The notes under the pieces: generated by a model | What the model was told of the DNA's origin: nothing | Seen by the model: the letters and a program-made list of their open reading frames with translations, nothing else | Databases searched by the model: none | Program-made: the position numbers and the translations under genes | Part shown: piece by piece, positions 19,621 to 29,590 of the stretch | How positions within the stretch are numbered: position 1 is the first letter of the stretch | How the letters are laid out: each line of letters begins with the position of its first letter | From: an uncultured Thiothrix sp. | Lineage (GTDB): Bacteria; Pseudomonadota; Gammaproteobacteria; Poriferisulfidales; GCA-002705445 | Reading direction: 5' to 3' | Assembly (NCBI GenBank): GCA_902624655.1 | Contig: CACNYJ010000005.1 | Location: 1-64,000, forward strand | Length of the DNA stretch: 64,000 nucleotides

Positions 19621-20997
19621 ATGAATAAATATTCTTTAAGTGAAATTTCAAGTTTTATAGATGGCCAGCTTTTTGGTAGCGATAAAAATGTATCAAAATT
19701 TTCAATTGATTCTAGAACTATTAATAAAGATGATGTTTTTATATGTATAAAAGGAAAAAGTTATGACGGCCATGATTTTATAAAAGATTCACTAAAAAAA
19801 GCCTCGTGTATTGTTTGTTCAAAAAAGATTCAAGATATAGATCTTAAAAATAAATCGTATATTTTAGTAAAAGATACGATTGATGCACTCCATAAAATTA
19901 GCGAATTTATAAGGCTTCAAAGCAAAGCAAAATTTATTGCTATAACTGGTTCTAATGGGAAAACAACTGTAAAAGAGATGTTAGCTCATGTTTTATCCGG
20001 TTATAAAACTACTTGTACCCAGGGAAACTTTAATAATCACATTGGTGTACCTCTTACCATCTTTTCTTCAAATCAAGACGACGATTATGTAATTGTTGAA
20101 ATTGGAGCTAATGGGTTGAATGAAATTGAACCTTTATCAAAAATTGTAAAACCTAATGTAGCGGCAGTAACAAATATCGGATACGCACACATTGAAGGTT
20201 TCGGATCCTTAGATAATACTGCAAAAGAAAAGTATAGTATTTTTAAGCACCTGCTAAGTAATGGAACAGCCATAATTAATTTTGATGACAAATATTCAAA
20301 TATTATTAATAAAAAAAATAAGATTTTTTTTGGACATGATCAAGGTTTTCACATAAGAATATTAGAAATATGTAGAAATTTTCTTTATAAAACCTCTTTT
20401 TCATTTATAAAAAAGATAAATCAAAATACTTTTAATTTTAGCTATAAAAAATTTAATAAAGATTTTTCTATAAAATTAAACGGTGAACATAATTTTTCAA
20501 ATACGGCTTGTGTTATTTCTATCGCAATAGCTCTTGGACTGAAGTTAGAAGATGTTCAAAATAAAATCGAAACCTTTGAATCTGTTTCATCAAGATTAAA
20601 GGTTTATAAGATCCATAATAATATTAAATTAATTGATGACTGTTACAATGCAAACCCAAGCTCATTTAAGGCAGCTTTATCATTTCTTGCAAAGTGCGAT
20701 CAAAAAAAATTGGTTTTAATGGGTGATATGGTAGAGTTAGGAGATAAGTCTGAATCTTTTCATACTGAAATTGGTGTGTATGCAAAAGAAAATGGTATCG
20801 ATGAGTTTTTGAGCATAGGCAAATATAGCAAGAGGGCTTCAAATATTTTCGGAGAGGACGGCCATCATTTTGAAGATGCCGAGAGCCTGAAGTCATACCT
20901 TAATAATAATTTAGAGTCTTCGTCTTGTATTCTAATAAAAGGTTCAAGAAGCGCAAAATTAGAAGAATATGTAGAATTTTTAAAAATGAGGATTTAA
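19621..20997 (+). CDS. murF: UDP-MurNAc-tripeptide:D-alanyl-D-alanine ligase
   Basis: MurF attaches D-Ala-D-Ala to UDP-MurNAc-tripeptide, finishing the cytoplasmic precursor. It has an N-terminal Mur ligase domain, the P-loop AITGSNGKTTVKEM near residue 107, VEIGANGLNEIE and the C-terminal IDDCYNANPSSFKAAL. Length 458 matches the family. It starts three bases after murE and ends four bases before mraY. Confidence 0.96.
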   Translation: MNKYSLSEISSFIDGQLFGSDKNVSKFSIDSRTINKDDVFICIKGKSYDGHDFIKDSLKKASCIVCSKKIQDIDLKNKSYILVKDTIDALHKISEFIRLQSKAKFIAITGSNGKTTVKEMLAHVLSGYKTTCTQGNFNNHIGVPLTIFSSNQDDDYVIVEIGANGLNEIEPLSKIVKPNVAAVTNIGYAHIEGFGSLDNTAKEKYSIFKHLLSNGTAIINFDDKYSNIINKKNKIFFGHDQGFHIRILEICRNFLYKTSFSFIKKINQNTFNFSYKKFNKDFSIKLNGEHNFSNTACVISIAIALGLKLEDVQNKIETFESVSSRLKVYKIHNNIKLIDDCYNANPSSFKAALSFLAKCDQKKLVLMGDMVELGDKSESFHTEIGVYAKENGIDEFLSIGKYSKRASNIFGEDGHHFEDAESLKSYLNNNLESSSCILIKGSRSAKLEEYVEFLKMRI

Positions 20998-21001
20998 AGT
21001 A

Positions 21002-22081
21002 ATGTTTCTATATTTAATTGATTACCTTAGCAGCTTTAGTTCAAGTTTTTTAGTCTTTGAATATATAACTCTTAGAGCAATCTTAAGTATTATCACAGCT
21101 CTAATAATTTCCCTATTAATTGGCCCAGCGATAATAAGAAAATTTTCCCTTGAAAATATTTCTGAAGTTATCAGAGAAGATGGCCCAGAATCTCATCTTG
21201 GGAAATCAGGAACACCAACAATGGGAGGTCTTTTAATAATTTTTTCTTTAATGGTGAGTACTTTAATTTGGGCAGATTTAGAGAATAAATACATTCTATA
21301 TCTAATTTTTATTTCATTGTCTTTTGCGATAATTGGTTTAATAGACGATTATCAAAAATTAAAGAGAAATAAAAAAGGCATATCAGCTAAGCAGAAAATT
21401 ATTTTACAATTAATTTCTGCAGGCACACTAGCTATAATTATGTATAATTTTTTAGAAACTCCACAAGAACAACAACTTATAATTCCTTTTTTTAAAGATA
21501 TTATAATTGATTTAGGGATATTTTTTATTCCATTTGTAATATTGGTAATAATTTCTACAAGTAATGCTGTTAACCTAACCGATGGCCTTGATGGCCTCGC
21601 TATAATGCCAATTGTATTAGTGAGCGGTGCATTTGGTATATTTGCATACCTGAGTGGTAATATAAACTTTTCGGAATACTTATTAATTCCTTATATTAAA
21701 AATTCAGGCGAAATTACTATTTTTATTGGAGCGGTTGTCGGCTCAGGCCTCGGTTTTTTATGGTTTAATACTTATCCTGCTCAAGTATTTATGGGGGATG
21801 TTGGAGCTCTATCTTTAGGAGCAGCTTTAGGTTTAATGTCCATAATTGTTCGTCAAGAGATAGTTTTAATCATAATGGGCGGGATATTTGTTATTGAAGC
21901 ACTATCAGTAATAATTCAAGTGACATCATTTAAATTTAGGGGCAAAAGAGTTTTCTTAATGGCGCCTTTTCATCACCACTTTGAACAAAAAGGATGGGCG
22001 GAACCAAAAGTTGTGGTTAGATTTTGGATTATAAGTTTTATACTAATATTAATAGGTTTAGCAACATTAAAAATACGATAG
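21002..22081 (+). CDS. mraY: Phospho-MurNAc-pentapeptide-transferase
   Basis: MraY makes lipid I by moving phospho-MurNAc-pentapeptide onto undecaprenyl phosphate at the inner membrane. The 359 residues form about ten hydrophobic segments. Conserved features are GTPTMGGLL near residue 70, IGLIDDYQKLKRN (Asp pair), NLTDGLDGLA near residue 193 and MAPFHHHFEQKGW near 325. This is standard dcw placement between murF and murD. Confidence 0.97.
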   Translation: MFLYLIDYLSSFSSSFLVFEYITLRAILSIITALIISLLIGPAIIRKFSLENISEVIREDGPESHLGKSGTPTMGGLLIIFSLMVSTLIWADLENKYILYLIFISLSFAIIGLIDDYQKLKRNKKGISAKQKIILQLISAGTLAIIMYNFLETPQEQQLIIPFFKDIIIDLGIFFIPFVILVIISTSNAVNLTDGLDGLAIMPIVLVSGAFGIFAYLSGNINFSEYLLIPYIKNSGEITIFIGAVVGSGLGFLWFNTYPAQVFMGDVGALSLGAALGLMSIIVRQEIVLIIMGGIFVIEALSVIIQVTSFKFRGKRVFLMAPFHHHFEQKGWAEPKVVVRFWIISFILILIGLATLKIR

Positions 22082-22092
22082 AGATAAAATAG

Positions 22093-23442
22093 ATGATCAC
22101 AAGTAAATTACCCACAGCGATAATTGGCCTTGGTAAGACAGGCATATCAGTTGCAAAATATTTTAAAAAAAATGGAATTGAATTTATGGTATACGATACA
22201 AGAAAAGATCTTGAAATACCCATTAGCATTAAAAATGAAATTAAAGAAGAGAATATAATTTTAGGACCGCTTAAAAATAAATTAATCTTATCTCATGATA
22301 ATTTTGTCGTTAGTCCTGGCGTATGTTTAGAAAAAGATTTCATAGAAAATATAGAGAATCAAAATAAAAACATTCAAACAGACATTGATATCTTTGATTC
22401 ATATAAGCGAAAAAATATAATATGTATAACTGGCTCAAACGGCAAAACTTCTGTAACTCTTATTTTAGAGCACATGCTAAAATTTTTAGGTAAGAAAGTA
22501 AAAGCAGGAGGGAATGTTGGAACTCCTGTATTAGAACTTTTATATCATGATTATGAATATCATATTTTGGAGTTATCAAGCTTTCAATTAGAAATGACAA
22601 AAAAAATTCAATGTGATGTATCTTTAATCACAAATATAACTCCAGATCATTTAGATAGACATAAGAGTTTTGAAAACTACAAGAAAATCAAACATAAGAT
22701 ATTTCTAAATTCCAACAGTATTGTTATAAATCGAACTGATAAGAATATAAATGTTAAAAATGCTTCTTTAGAAAATTCATTCGGTTGCGATACGCCGCCA
22801 AATAAGTCTAGTTTTGGCATAATTAAACAAGACGGGACAAATTATATTGCAAAAGGCTCTGAAAAAATTCTTAGTGAAAATGAAATAAAACTTATTGGAG
22901 GGCATAACCTGGAAAATATTTGTGCATCCTTGGCAGTCATAAATCTTCTAAACTTAGATTTAGAAAAAGCTGTAAATGGTATTAAAGATTTTAAGTCCAT
23001 TAATCATAGAATGGAAAAATTTTGCGATAAAAATAAAATTACTTGGATAAATGACTCAAAATCTACAAATATAGAATCTACAATATCGGCTGTAAAATCT
23101 ATACCTGGGAAGATTATTCTTATCCTTGGGGGAAGGTCTAAGACAAATAATTATGATAAGTTACAAGAAGTTTTGCAAAATAAACCAGTATACTTGATAT
23201 TATACGGAGAGTGTAAAAATTTGCTGGATGAAAACATTCAAACAAAAAAAAACAAAATCTTAGTTGAGGATATTAAATCAGCAATTGATGAGGCTTATAT
23301 GATAGCGAAAACTATTCAAAAAAGTGAGGAAAGAAAAATAACGATTCTTTTATCGCCAGCATGTTCAAGTTTTGATATGTATTCCTCTTATGAAGAACGT
23401 GGTGACCATTTCAAAAGCGAAGTATTAAGAAAACATGGTTAA
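22093..23442 (+). CDS. murD: UDP-MurNAc-L-alanine:D-glutamate ligase
   Basis: MurD adds D-glutamate to UDP-MurNAc-L-Ala. The N-terminal Rossmann-like motif is IIGLGKTGISVAKYF, the P-loop is CITGSNGKTSVTLIL near residue 112, and the C-terminal domain has INDSKSTN and LLSPACSSFDMY. Length 449 is normal. It is followed by ftsW after four bases. Confidence 0.97.
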   Translation: MITSKLPTAIIGLGKTGISVAKYFKKNGIEFMVYDTRKDLEIPISIKNEIKEENIILGPLKNKLILSHDNFVVSPGVCLEKDFIENIENQNKNIQTDIDIFDSYKRKNIICITGSNGKTSVTLILEHMLKFLGKKVKAGGNVGTPVLELLYHDYEYHILELSSFQLEMTKKIQCDVSLITNITPDHLDRHKSFENYKKIKHKIFLNSNSIVINRTDKNINVKNASLENSFGCDTPPNKSSFGIIKQDGTNYIAKGSEKILSENEIKLIGGHNLENICASLAVINLLNLDLEKAVNGIKDFKSINHRMEKFCDKNKITWINDSKSTNIESTISAVKSIPGKIILILGGRSKTNNYDKLQEVLQNKPVYLILYGECKNLLDENIQTKKNKILVEDIKSAIDEAYMIAKTIQKSEERKITILLSPACSSFDMYSSYEERGDHFKSEVLRKHG

Positions 23443-23446
23443 ATAA

Positions 23447-24598
23447 ATGTTAAAAAAAAATAATAATGATTTAAGTAATTTAATAAAACCTTTCTTTGAT
23501 CTAAATTTATTTTTTTTGGTCCTCACTATTATACTTTTTGGATTACTTACATTATTTTCTGCTTCCATAGAATTGTCTGCAGAAAAATCAAATGTTGGAC
23601 CTTTTTTTTATCTTTATAAACAATTAGGATGGTTAATTATTAGTATTATTTTGTGTTCATTTTTTGTCAATATAAGCACAGAAAATTTAAAGAAAAATTA
23701 TAAAGTTTTACTTTTATTTTTCCTTTTTTTATTAGTATTAGTTGAGCTATTTGGAAAAACTGTTGGGGGGAGTACAAGATGGTTGAGCATAGGTTCATAC
23801 GCATTTCAACCTTCTGAATTTTTTAAACTATTTTTTATAATTTGGCTTTGCGCTTATTTAGATATTAACAAAAAAAATATAAAAAATATTAAGATCTTTA
23901 TTACCCCTTTTATTTGGTTATCGATCAGTGCTTTCTTCTTAATAAAACAACCTGATTTTGGCTCAACTTTTATTTTATTTTTTATGACTTTACTAATGCT
24001 TTTTATAGCCAAGGCAAAATATTCTCATCTTTTATTTATTGGATTAACCGGATCCATATCTGCAATTTTAATCATAATTTCTAATCCATATATGTTAAAG
24101 CGTTTAGCTTTTTTTAATCCGTGCGATAATTATTTCAATGACGGCTACCAATTATGCTCCTCTTTAATGGCTATTGGTAGCGGTAGTATTTTTGGAAAAG
24201 GTTTGGGCGCGAGTACCTCTAAATTATTTTTCTTACCCGAAGCACACACAGATTTTATTTTTGCAGTTTTGGGAGAAGAGCTTGGTATTTTTGGGATAAT
24301 TTTTTTAATTTCTCTTTTTTACTTACTTTTTAGAAAATGCTTTAAAATTGGTGACAAAGCATTAAGGGTTGACCTTAACTTTCAAGGGCTACTTGCTTAT
24401 GCGATTGGAATATATTTGATGATACAAGTTTTACTTAATCTCTCAGTTAATTTAGGTCTTTTACCAACGAAAGGCTTATCCTTGCCTTTTTTTAGTTATG
24501 GTGGAAGTAACTATTTAGTTTCCTTGTTAGCAGTTACAATTATATTTAGAATCTACAGAGATGTTTATAAGAAAGCACTTCATAGTTCAATTCGATAA
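23447..24598 (+). CDS. ftsW: Peptidoglycan glycosyltransferase FtsW (SEDS family)
   Basis: FtsW polymerises septal glycan from lipid II with its partner FtsI. The 383 residues form about ten membrane segments. SEDS signatures are GGSTRWLSIGSYAFQPSEF near residue 107, KQPDFGSTFIL, PEAHTDFIFAVLGEELG near 265 and the LPFFSYGGSN segment near 345. Standard position between murD and murG. Confidence 0.97.
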   Translation: MLKKNNNDLSNLIKPFFDLNLFFLVLTIILFGLLTLFSASIELSAEKSNVGPFFYLYKQLGWLIISIILCSFFVNISTENLKKNYKVLLLFFLFLLVLVELFGKTVGGSTRWLSIGSYAFQPSEFFKLFFIIWLCAYLDINKKNIKNIKIFITPFIWLSISAFFLIKQPDFGSTFILFFMTLLMLFIAKAKYSHLLFIGLTGSISAILIIISNPYMLKRLAFFNPCDNYFNDGYQLCSSLMAIGSGSIFGKGLGASTSKLFFLPEAHTDFIFAVLGEELGIFGIIFLISLFYLLFRKCFKIGDKALRVDLNFQGLLAYAIGIYLMIQVLLNLSVNLGLLPTKGLSLPFFSYGGSNYLVSLLAVTIIFRIYRDVYKKALHSSIR

Positions 24599-24602
24599 GA
24601 CA

Positions 24603-25682
24603 ATGAAAGAAAAAGAAAAAAATTTAGTCATACTTGCAGCTGGTACTGGAGGACACGTCTATCCAGGGTTATGTATAGCAAAAAATTTGACATCAAAAAA
24701 TATAAATATTTTTTGGATTGGAACAAAGAACGGTATTGAGAAAGATTTAATAAAAGGCAAAAATATAGCTTTTCATTATATAGATTTTTCAGGTGTCAGA
24801 GGAAAAGGATTGGTTGTAATTCTTAAATTACCTTTTAAAATAGCTAAAGCTTCATACCAAGCATTAAAAATTCTAAAAGAAATATCACCTAATGCTATTT
24901 TATCCATGGGAGGCTATATTAGTTTTCCATGTGTAATCGCGGCTTTTTTTCTTAATATTCCAATAATAATTCACGAACAAAATATTGTTTTTGGCTTAGC
25001 AAATAATATATCAAGATTTTTCTCAAAACTTATCATAGTTGGATTTCCAATGAAAATTAAAAATAAAAAATATAAATTTTTAGGAAATCCATCAAGATAC
25101 GAAGGTTTTCCAAGAAAAAAAATAAGTGATAATAAAAAAATATTTAATATCGCAATAGTTGGCGGAAGTTTAGGAGCGAAGGTGTTTAATGAAATTGTAC
25201 CAAAAGCTATTTATGAATTACTAAGAAAAACAGAATACGAGATAAATATTCTTCATCAAACAGGTAAAACTTATAAAACTGCTGAAATTCAATATAATAA
25301 TTTTAATGTAAATTTAGATCTTAGAGAATATGTTGATGATATGAGTGAGGTTTACAATTGGTGTGATTTGATAATATGTAGAGGTGGGGCGATAACTCTA
25401 ACGGAAATTATGAACCAGGGGATTCCAGCAGTTGTAATACCGTATCCATACGCTGTGGATAATCACCAAATGCGTAATTGTTCTTTTTTAGAAAAGAGAA
25501 ATGCAATAATTCTTGTCGATCAAAAAAACCTTACAGAAAAAAATCTTGCCAATATTATTTTAAAATTAATTAATAATGCAGATCTTTTAAATTCTCTATC
25601 AGAGAATATTTATAATTTGAATAAGAGTAAATCCACTATTGAAATTTGCAATGAAATTGAAAATATAATGGAAACAAAATAA
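24603..25682 (+). CDS. murG: Undecaprenyldiphospho-muramoylpentapeptide beta-N-acetylglucosaminyltransferase
   Basis: MurG adds GlcNAc to lipid I to form lipid II on the cytoplasmic face of the inner membrane. Motifs: AAGTGGHVYPGL near the start, SMGGYISFP, IHEQN, GGSLGAKVFNE and RGGAITLTEI. An in-frame start 42 bases upstream lies within ftsW; I prefer ATG 24603, just after the ftsW stop, because it leaves the short N-terminus normal for MurG. The stop overlaps the murC start (TAATG). Confidence 0.95.
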   Translation: MKEKEKNLVILAAGTGGHVYPGLCIAKNLTSKNINIFWIGTKNGIEKDLIKGKNIAFHYIDFSGVRGKGLVVILKLPFKIAKASYQALKILKEISPNAILSMGGYISFPCVIAAFFLNIPIIIHEQNIVFGLANNISRFFSKLIIVGFPMKIKNKKYKFLGNPSRYEGFPRKKISDNKKIFNIAIVGGSLGAKVFNEIVPKAIYELLRKTEYEINILHQTGKTYKTAEIQYNNFNVNLDLREYVDDMSEVYNWCDLIICRGGAITLTEIMNQGIPAVVIPYPYAVDNHQMRNCSFLEKRNAIILVDQKNLTEKNLANIILKLINNADLLNSLSENIYNLNKSKSTIEICNEIENIMETK

Positions 25683-27082
25683 TGAAAAACGAGCGAAAAA
25701 ATACAATAATGTCTCGTGTTAAAAAGATACATTTTATAGGTATTGGTGGAAGTGGAATGTCTGGAATAGCTTTAATATTATGTGATCTCGGATATGAAGT
25801 TTCCGGATCCGACCTTAATACATCAACAACAATAGATAATCTCAAAAAAAAATATATCAAAGTCTATATTGGTCATAAAAAAGAAAATATTTTATCCAAA
25901 GATGTTGTAGTTGTATCTAGTGCGATAAGCAAAGAAAATCCAGAGTTAATATACGCAAAGAAACTTGGCATACCAATAATAAAAAGAGCAGAAATGTTAG
26001 CAGAATTAATGAGGTTTAGTTTTGGCGTCGCTATTGCGGGTACGCATGGAAAAACAACCACGACTTCAATATTGTCCCATATCATGAATGAGGCAAATTA
26101 TGATCCAACTTATATTATTGGAGGCAAAATAATTGATTCAAGTAATGCAAAACTTGGATCAAGTGAATATCTTATAGCTGAGGCTGATGAAAGCGATGCT
26201 TCATTTTTACATCTCCAACCACTTATGTCGGTAATCACAAATATTGATAAAGATCATTTAGAAAATCACAGAAACAGCTTTGATTTTTTGAAAAAAAATT
26301 TTATAGAGTTTATAAATAACTTACCTTTTTACGGACTCTGTTTGTTAAATATATCTGACATAAACACAAAATCTATTATTCCTAAAATTTCAAGGCCAAT
26401 AAAGACTTTTGGTTTTGACGAAGATGCAGATTTTCATGCGTTTGCAAAAGATTTAAATAACATTCCGGCAATCTTCGAATACAAAGAAAATAATAAAATA
26501 TATGAGATGCAATTTAATATGCCGGGCGAGCATAATGCTTTAAATTGTTTAGCAGCACTAGCAGTTTCAAGAGAATTAGGTATCCCAGTGAAAACTATTC
26601 AAAAATCTCTAAAAAACTTTCCTGGTATAAAAAGACGATTTGAAGTTCTTGGTAGTTATAAAACAAAGGGTAAAAGCTTTACGTGGATTGACGATTATGG
26701 GCATCATCCTTCAGAAATAAAGCAGGTCGTGAGAACAATTAGAAAAGTCTGGGAGAAAAGAAATATTATAATGATTTTTCAACCGCACAGATATTCAAGA
26801 ACTGCTGAACATTTTAATTATTTTATTGATGTCCTAAAAAGTATTGATAACCTTATTCTAATGGAAATATATTCAGCTAATGAGAAAACTATTGATAATA
26901 TTAGTTCAGATGTGATTGTCTCTGAAATTAAAAAATTTAATAAAAATGTATTATTAATCAATGATCACGCAGAAATAGCAAATTATTTGGATAATAAACT
27001 TAAAGATAATGATATTCTTTTAACAATGGGTGCTGGAAGTATTGCTAAGTTTATTAATTATTATAAGAACAACATATCTTAA
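25682..27082 (+). CDS. murC: UDP-MurNAc:L-alanine ligase
   Basis: MurC adds the first amino acid to UDP-MurNAc. Motifs: HFIGIGGSGMSGIALIL near residue 14, the P-loop IAGTHGKTTTTSILSH near 118, and IDDYGHHPSEI with the FQPHRYSRT segment in the C-terminal half. Length 466 is normal. The start overlaps the murG stop by one base; a second start nine codons in is possible. Confidence 0.96.
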   Translation: MKNERKNTIMSRVKKIHFIGIGGSGMSGIALILCDLGYEVSGSDLNTSTTIDNLKKKYIKVYIGHKKENILSKDVVVVSSAISKENPELIYAKKLGIPIIKRAEMLAELMRFSFGVAIAGTHGKTTTTSILSHIMNEANYDPTYIIGGKIIDSSNAKLGSSEYLIAEADESDASFLHLQPLMSVITNIDKDHLENHRNSFDFLKKNFIEFINNLPFYGLCLLNISDINTKSIIPKISRPIKTFGFDEDADFHAFAKDLNNIPAIFEYKENNKIYEMQFNMPGEHNALNCLAALAVSRELGIPVKTIQKSLKNFPGIKRRFEVLGSYKTKGKSFTWIDDYGHHPSEIKQVVRTIRKVWEKRNIIMIFQPHRYSRTAEHFNYFIDVLKSIDNLILMEIYSANEKTIDNISSDVIVSEIKKFNKNVLLINDHAEIANYLDNKLKDNDILLTMGAGSIAKFINYYKNNIS

Positions 27083-27086
27083 ATAT

Positions 27087-27986
27087 ATGGAAAAATATGA
27101 ATCTATAAAAAAAAGTATTAAGGGAAATCTCAGGAGAAATGTTTCTCTAAAAAATTATAATACTTGGAAAGTCGGGGGTATGGCCGAGTATTTTTTTGAG
27201 CCTTTTGATTTAAATGAATTAATATTTTTTTTAGAAAATACAAAGGATATTAAAATCACATTTCTTGGTAATGGCAGTAATGTTTTGATAAGAGATGGGG
27301 GTATAAAAGGATGCGTAATTTGCCTTAAAGAGACTCTTAAAAAATATGAAATTTCAAAAAATGGAATCTATACATTTGAAGCTGGATTTTCATGTATGAA
27401 AATTGCGCAATTAACAGCTAAAAATGGTTACGGTGGCCTAGAATTTTTATGTGGAATACCTGGATCATTAGGTGGCGCATTAGCAATGAACGCTGGATGC
27501 TATGGTGGTAATGTATGGGAAAAAGTTTCAAAAGTATTTTTAGTTAACGAGAGTGGCAAGTTAATTGAAAAGTCGAAAAATGATTTTGTTATCGGATATA
27601 GAAATGTTAACTTAGAAAATGGAAATTTCTTTGTTAGCGCAACATTTGAATTAGAAAAAAATAAACTAAATAACTCGCAAGACATTATTAAAGATTATCT
27701 CAAAGATAGGAGGAATAAGCAGCCAACTGGACAACCTAGTTGTGGATCGGTTTTTAAAAATCCCGACAATTCTCATGCAGCGAACCTTATAGATTCATTG
27801 GGTTTAAAGGGTTTTAAAATTGGGGGAGCTTACATATCAAAAAAACACGCAAATTTTATAATTTCTGAGAAAAATACCTCTTCAGAAGATATTGAAAAAT
27901 TAATCAATCATATTCAAAAAAAAGTTTATCAAGAGAAAAAAGTCTTTTTAGAAACCGAAGTAAAGTTTATAGGAAATGATTTATGA
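27087..27986 (+). CDS. murB: UDP-N-acetylenolpyruvoylglucosamine reductase
   Basis: MurB reduces the MurA product to UDP-MurNAc using FAD and NADPH. Motifs: NTWKVGG, FLGNGSNVLIRDGG, GIPGSLGGALAMNAG and QPSCGSVFKNP with the catalytic serine. At 299 residues it is the shorter type, not the roughly 340-residue E. coli form. I use ATG 27087, four bases after murC ends; an upstream start at 27030 would be inside murC. murB between murC and ddl is seen in many bacteria but not in E. coli. Confidence 0.94.
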   Translation: MEKYESIKKSIKGNLRRNVSLKNYNTWKVGGMAEYFFEPFDLNELIFFLENTKDIKITFLGNGSNVLIRDGGIKGCVICLKETLKKYEISKNGIYTFEAGFSCMKIAQLTAKNGYGGLEFLCGIPGSLGGALAMNAGCYGGNVWEKVSKVFLVNESGKLIEKSKNDFVIGYRNVNLENGNFFVSATFELEKNKLNNSQDIIKDYLKDRRNKQPTGQPSCGSVFKNPDNSHAANLIDSLGLKGFKIGGAYISKKHANFIISEKNTSSEDIEKLINHIQKKVYQEKKVFLETEVKFIGNDL

Positions 27987-28903
27987 AAAACCGGTATGGT
28001 AAAGTTTTGGTTTTAATGGGTGGTTGGTCAAATGAGAGAGAGATATCTCTTGTATCAGGCAAATACGTTTTCGAATCGTTGAGAAGCTCAGGTATCGATG
28101 TTTCTCAACTAGACTTAAGAAAAGATAATCTTAAATTAATAGAGGAAATTAATCCTGAGAGGGTATTTATTGTTTTACATGGAAAAGGAGGAGAAGATGG
28201 AGAAATTCAGAAGTATCTAGAATCTTTGGGAATTCCATATACGGGAAGTAAAAGTTTATCGTCAAAATTATGCATGAATAAAAGGCACACAAAAGAGATT
28301 TTATTATCAAAAAATATACTAACACCACGTTTTGAAAGAATTACTAAAGAAAATACCTCTAAAATTGAAAGTAATTTTAAATATCCTTTTATTGTAAAAC
28401 CCTCTGCTGAAGGCTCAAGCATTGGTGTTTATATTGTAGACAATAAAGAGGAATACTATAATGCGATCGAAGAAAATAAAAAAATTAGCGATGATTACAT
28501 TGCTGAAGAGTACATTGAAGGAATCGAATATACTGTAGGTATTATTAACTCTTCTGCTCTACCCGTCATTAAGCTTATTCCCCCTGGTAAGTTTTACGAT
28601 TTCGATGCAAAATATAACTCTCAAAACATGCAGTATATCTGCCCATCAGGATTAGATAATAATATTGAACAAAACTTAAAAAATATCTCTTTAAAAGTAT
28701 TTGAGCTATTAGATTGCAAAGGGTGGGGTAGAGTCGATATGATTATAGATGATAGAAAAAGACCTTGGATTATTGAGCTAAACACAGTTCCTGGAATGAC
28801 ATCTCATAGTTTAGTACCTTTAGCAGCTAAAGAAGAGGGCATAAATTTTAATCAATTAGTTTTAAAAATTCTAGATTCTTCATTCGAAAAAAATGATTTT
28901 TAA
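27983..28903 (+). CDS. ddl: D-alanine:D-alanine ligase
   Basis: Ddl makes the D-Ala-D-Ala dipeptide used by MurF and is an ATP-grasp enzyme. Motifs: GGWSNEREISLVSG at the N-terminus, HGKGGEDGEIQ, KPSAEGSSIGV and ELNTVPGMTSHSLVP. Length 306 is the DdlB size. The start overlaps murB by four bases, and the end overlaps ftsQ by eleven. Confidence 0.96.
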   Translation: MKNRYGKVLVLMGGWSNEREISLVSGKYVFESLRSSGIDVSQLDLRKDNLKLIEEINPERVFIVLHGKGGEDGEIQKYLESLGIPYTGSKSLSSKLCMNKRHTKEILLSKNILTPRFERITKENTSKIESNFKYPFIVKPSAEGSSIGVYIVDNKEEYYNAIEENKKISDDYIAEEYIEGIEYTVGIINSSALPVIKLIPPGKFYDFDAKYNSQNMQYICPSGLDNNIEQNLKNISLKVFELLDCKGWGRVDMIIDDRKRPWIIELNTVPGMTSHSLVPLAAKEEGINFNQLVLKILDSSFEKNDF

Positions 28904-29582
28904 AAAAAAATTATTAATATTTATTATTTTTATTGTTTCACTAGCTTTCTTGTTTATATATGCTGATAAAAGTAAAAGTACGTACTTTCATATAAAAAAA
29001 ATAACATTTAGCGAAAAATTAAAAAATTCCAACCAAGAAGATCTAACAAAAATTATAAAAAACTATTTAGATGACAAATCATTCTTTAATTTCAAAATTG
29101 ACTATTTAATTTCAGAATTAGAGAAATCTGAATGGATTAGAAATGTAAATATTAGAAAAGTCTATCCAAATGAAGTTAGAATTATTGTAGAAGAGCATGA
29201 GCCGGTAGCTATTTGGAATAGTAAAAAGTATATAAATAATTTTGGCGAATTGTTTAATGTAAAAAAGATAACCAAAGATTTGCCTATACTGTTGTCAGAC
29301 GAAACAAGAATAGATAAAATTTTTGGTTATTTTTCTCAGTTTAGCGAAAATCTTATAAAAAATAATATAGATCAAACTATTTTAAAGATTGAAGAAAATG
29401 AAATAAGATCTTTAACAATTTTCTTAACCTCAGGATTTCATATAAAACTTGGATCTAAAGATGTAGATCATAAGATAGGTCTTTTTTTTAAAGTATATAA
29501 GTCACTTAAAACTAGAGATTTGGAAAAAATAAGGTATATTGACATGAGATACTCTAATGGATTTTCTCTTGGGTTAAAATAG
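28893..29582 (+). CDS. ftsQ: Cell division protein FtsQ
   Basis: FtsQ is a bitopic divisome protein that binds FtsL and FtsB. It has a short basic N-terminus, one membrane helix at about residues 5-23, then a POTRA-like region (FHIKKITFSE onward) and the typical WIRNVNIRKVYPNEVRIIVEEHEPVA block. Length 229 is a little short for the family (about 276 in E. coli). It lies between ddl and ftsA as expected. Confidence 0.94.
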   Translation: MIFKKKLLIFIIFIVSLAFLFIYADKSKSTYFHIKKITFSEKLKNSNQEDLTKIIKNYLDDKSFFNFKIDYLISELEKSEWIRNVNIRKVYPNEVRIIVEEHEPVAIWNSKKYINNFGELFNVKKITKDLPILLSDETRIDKIFGYFSQFSENLIKNNIDQTILKIEENEIRSLTIFLTSGFHIKLGSKDVDHKIGLFFKVYKSLKTRDLEKIRYIDMRYSNGFSLGLK

Positions 29583-29590
29583 TAAAAAAT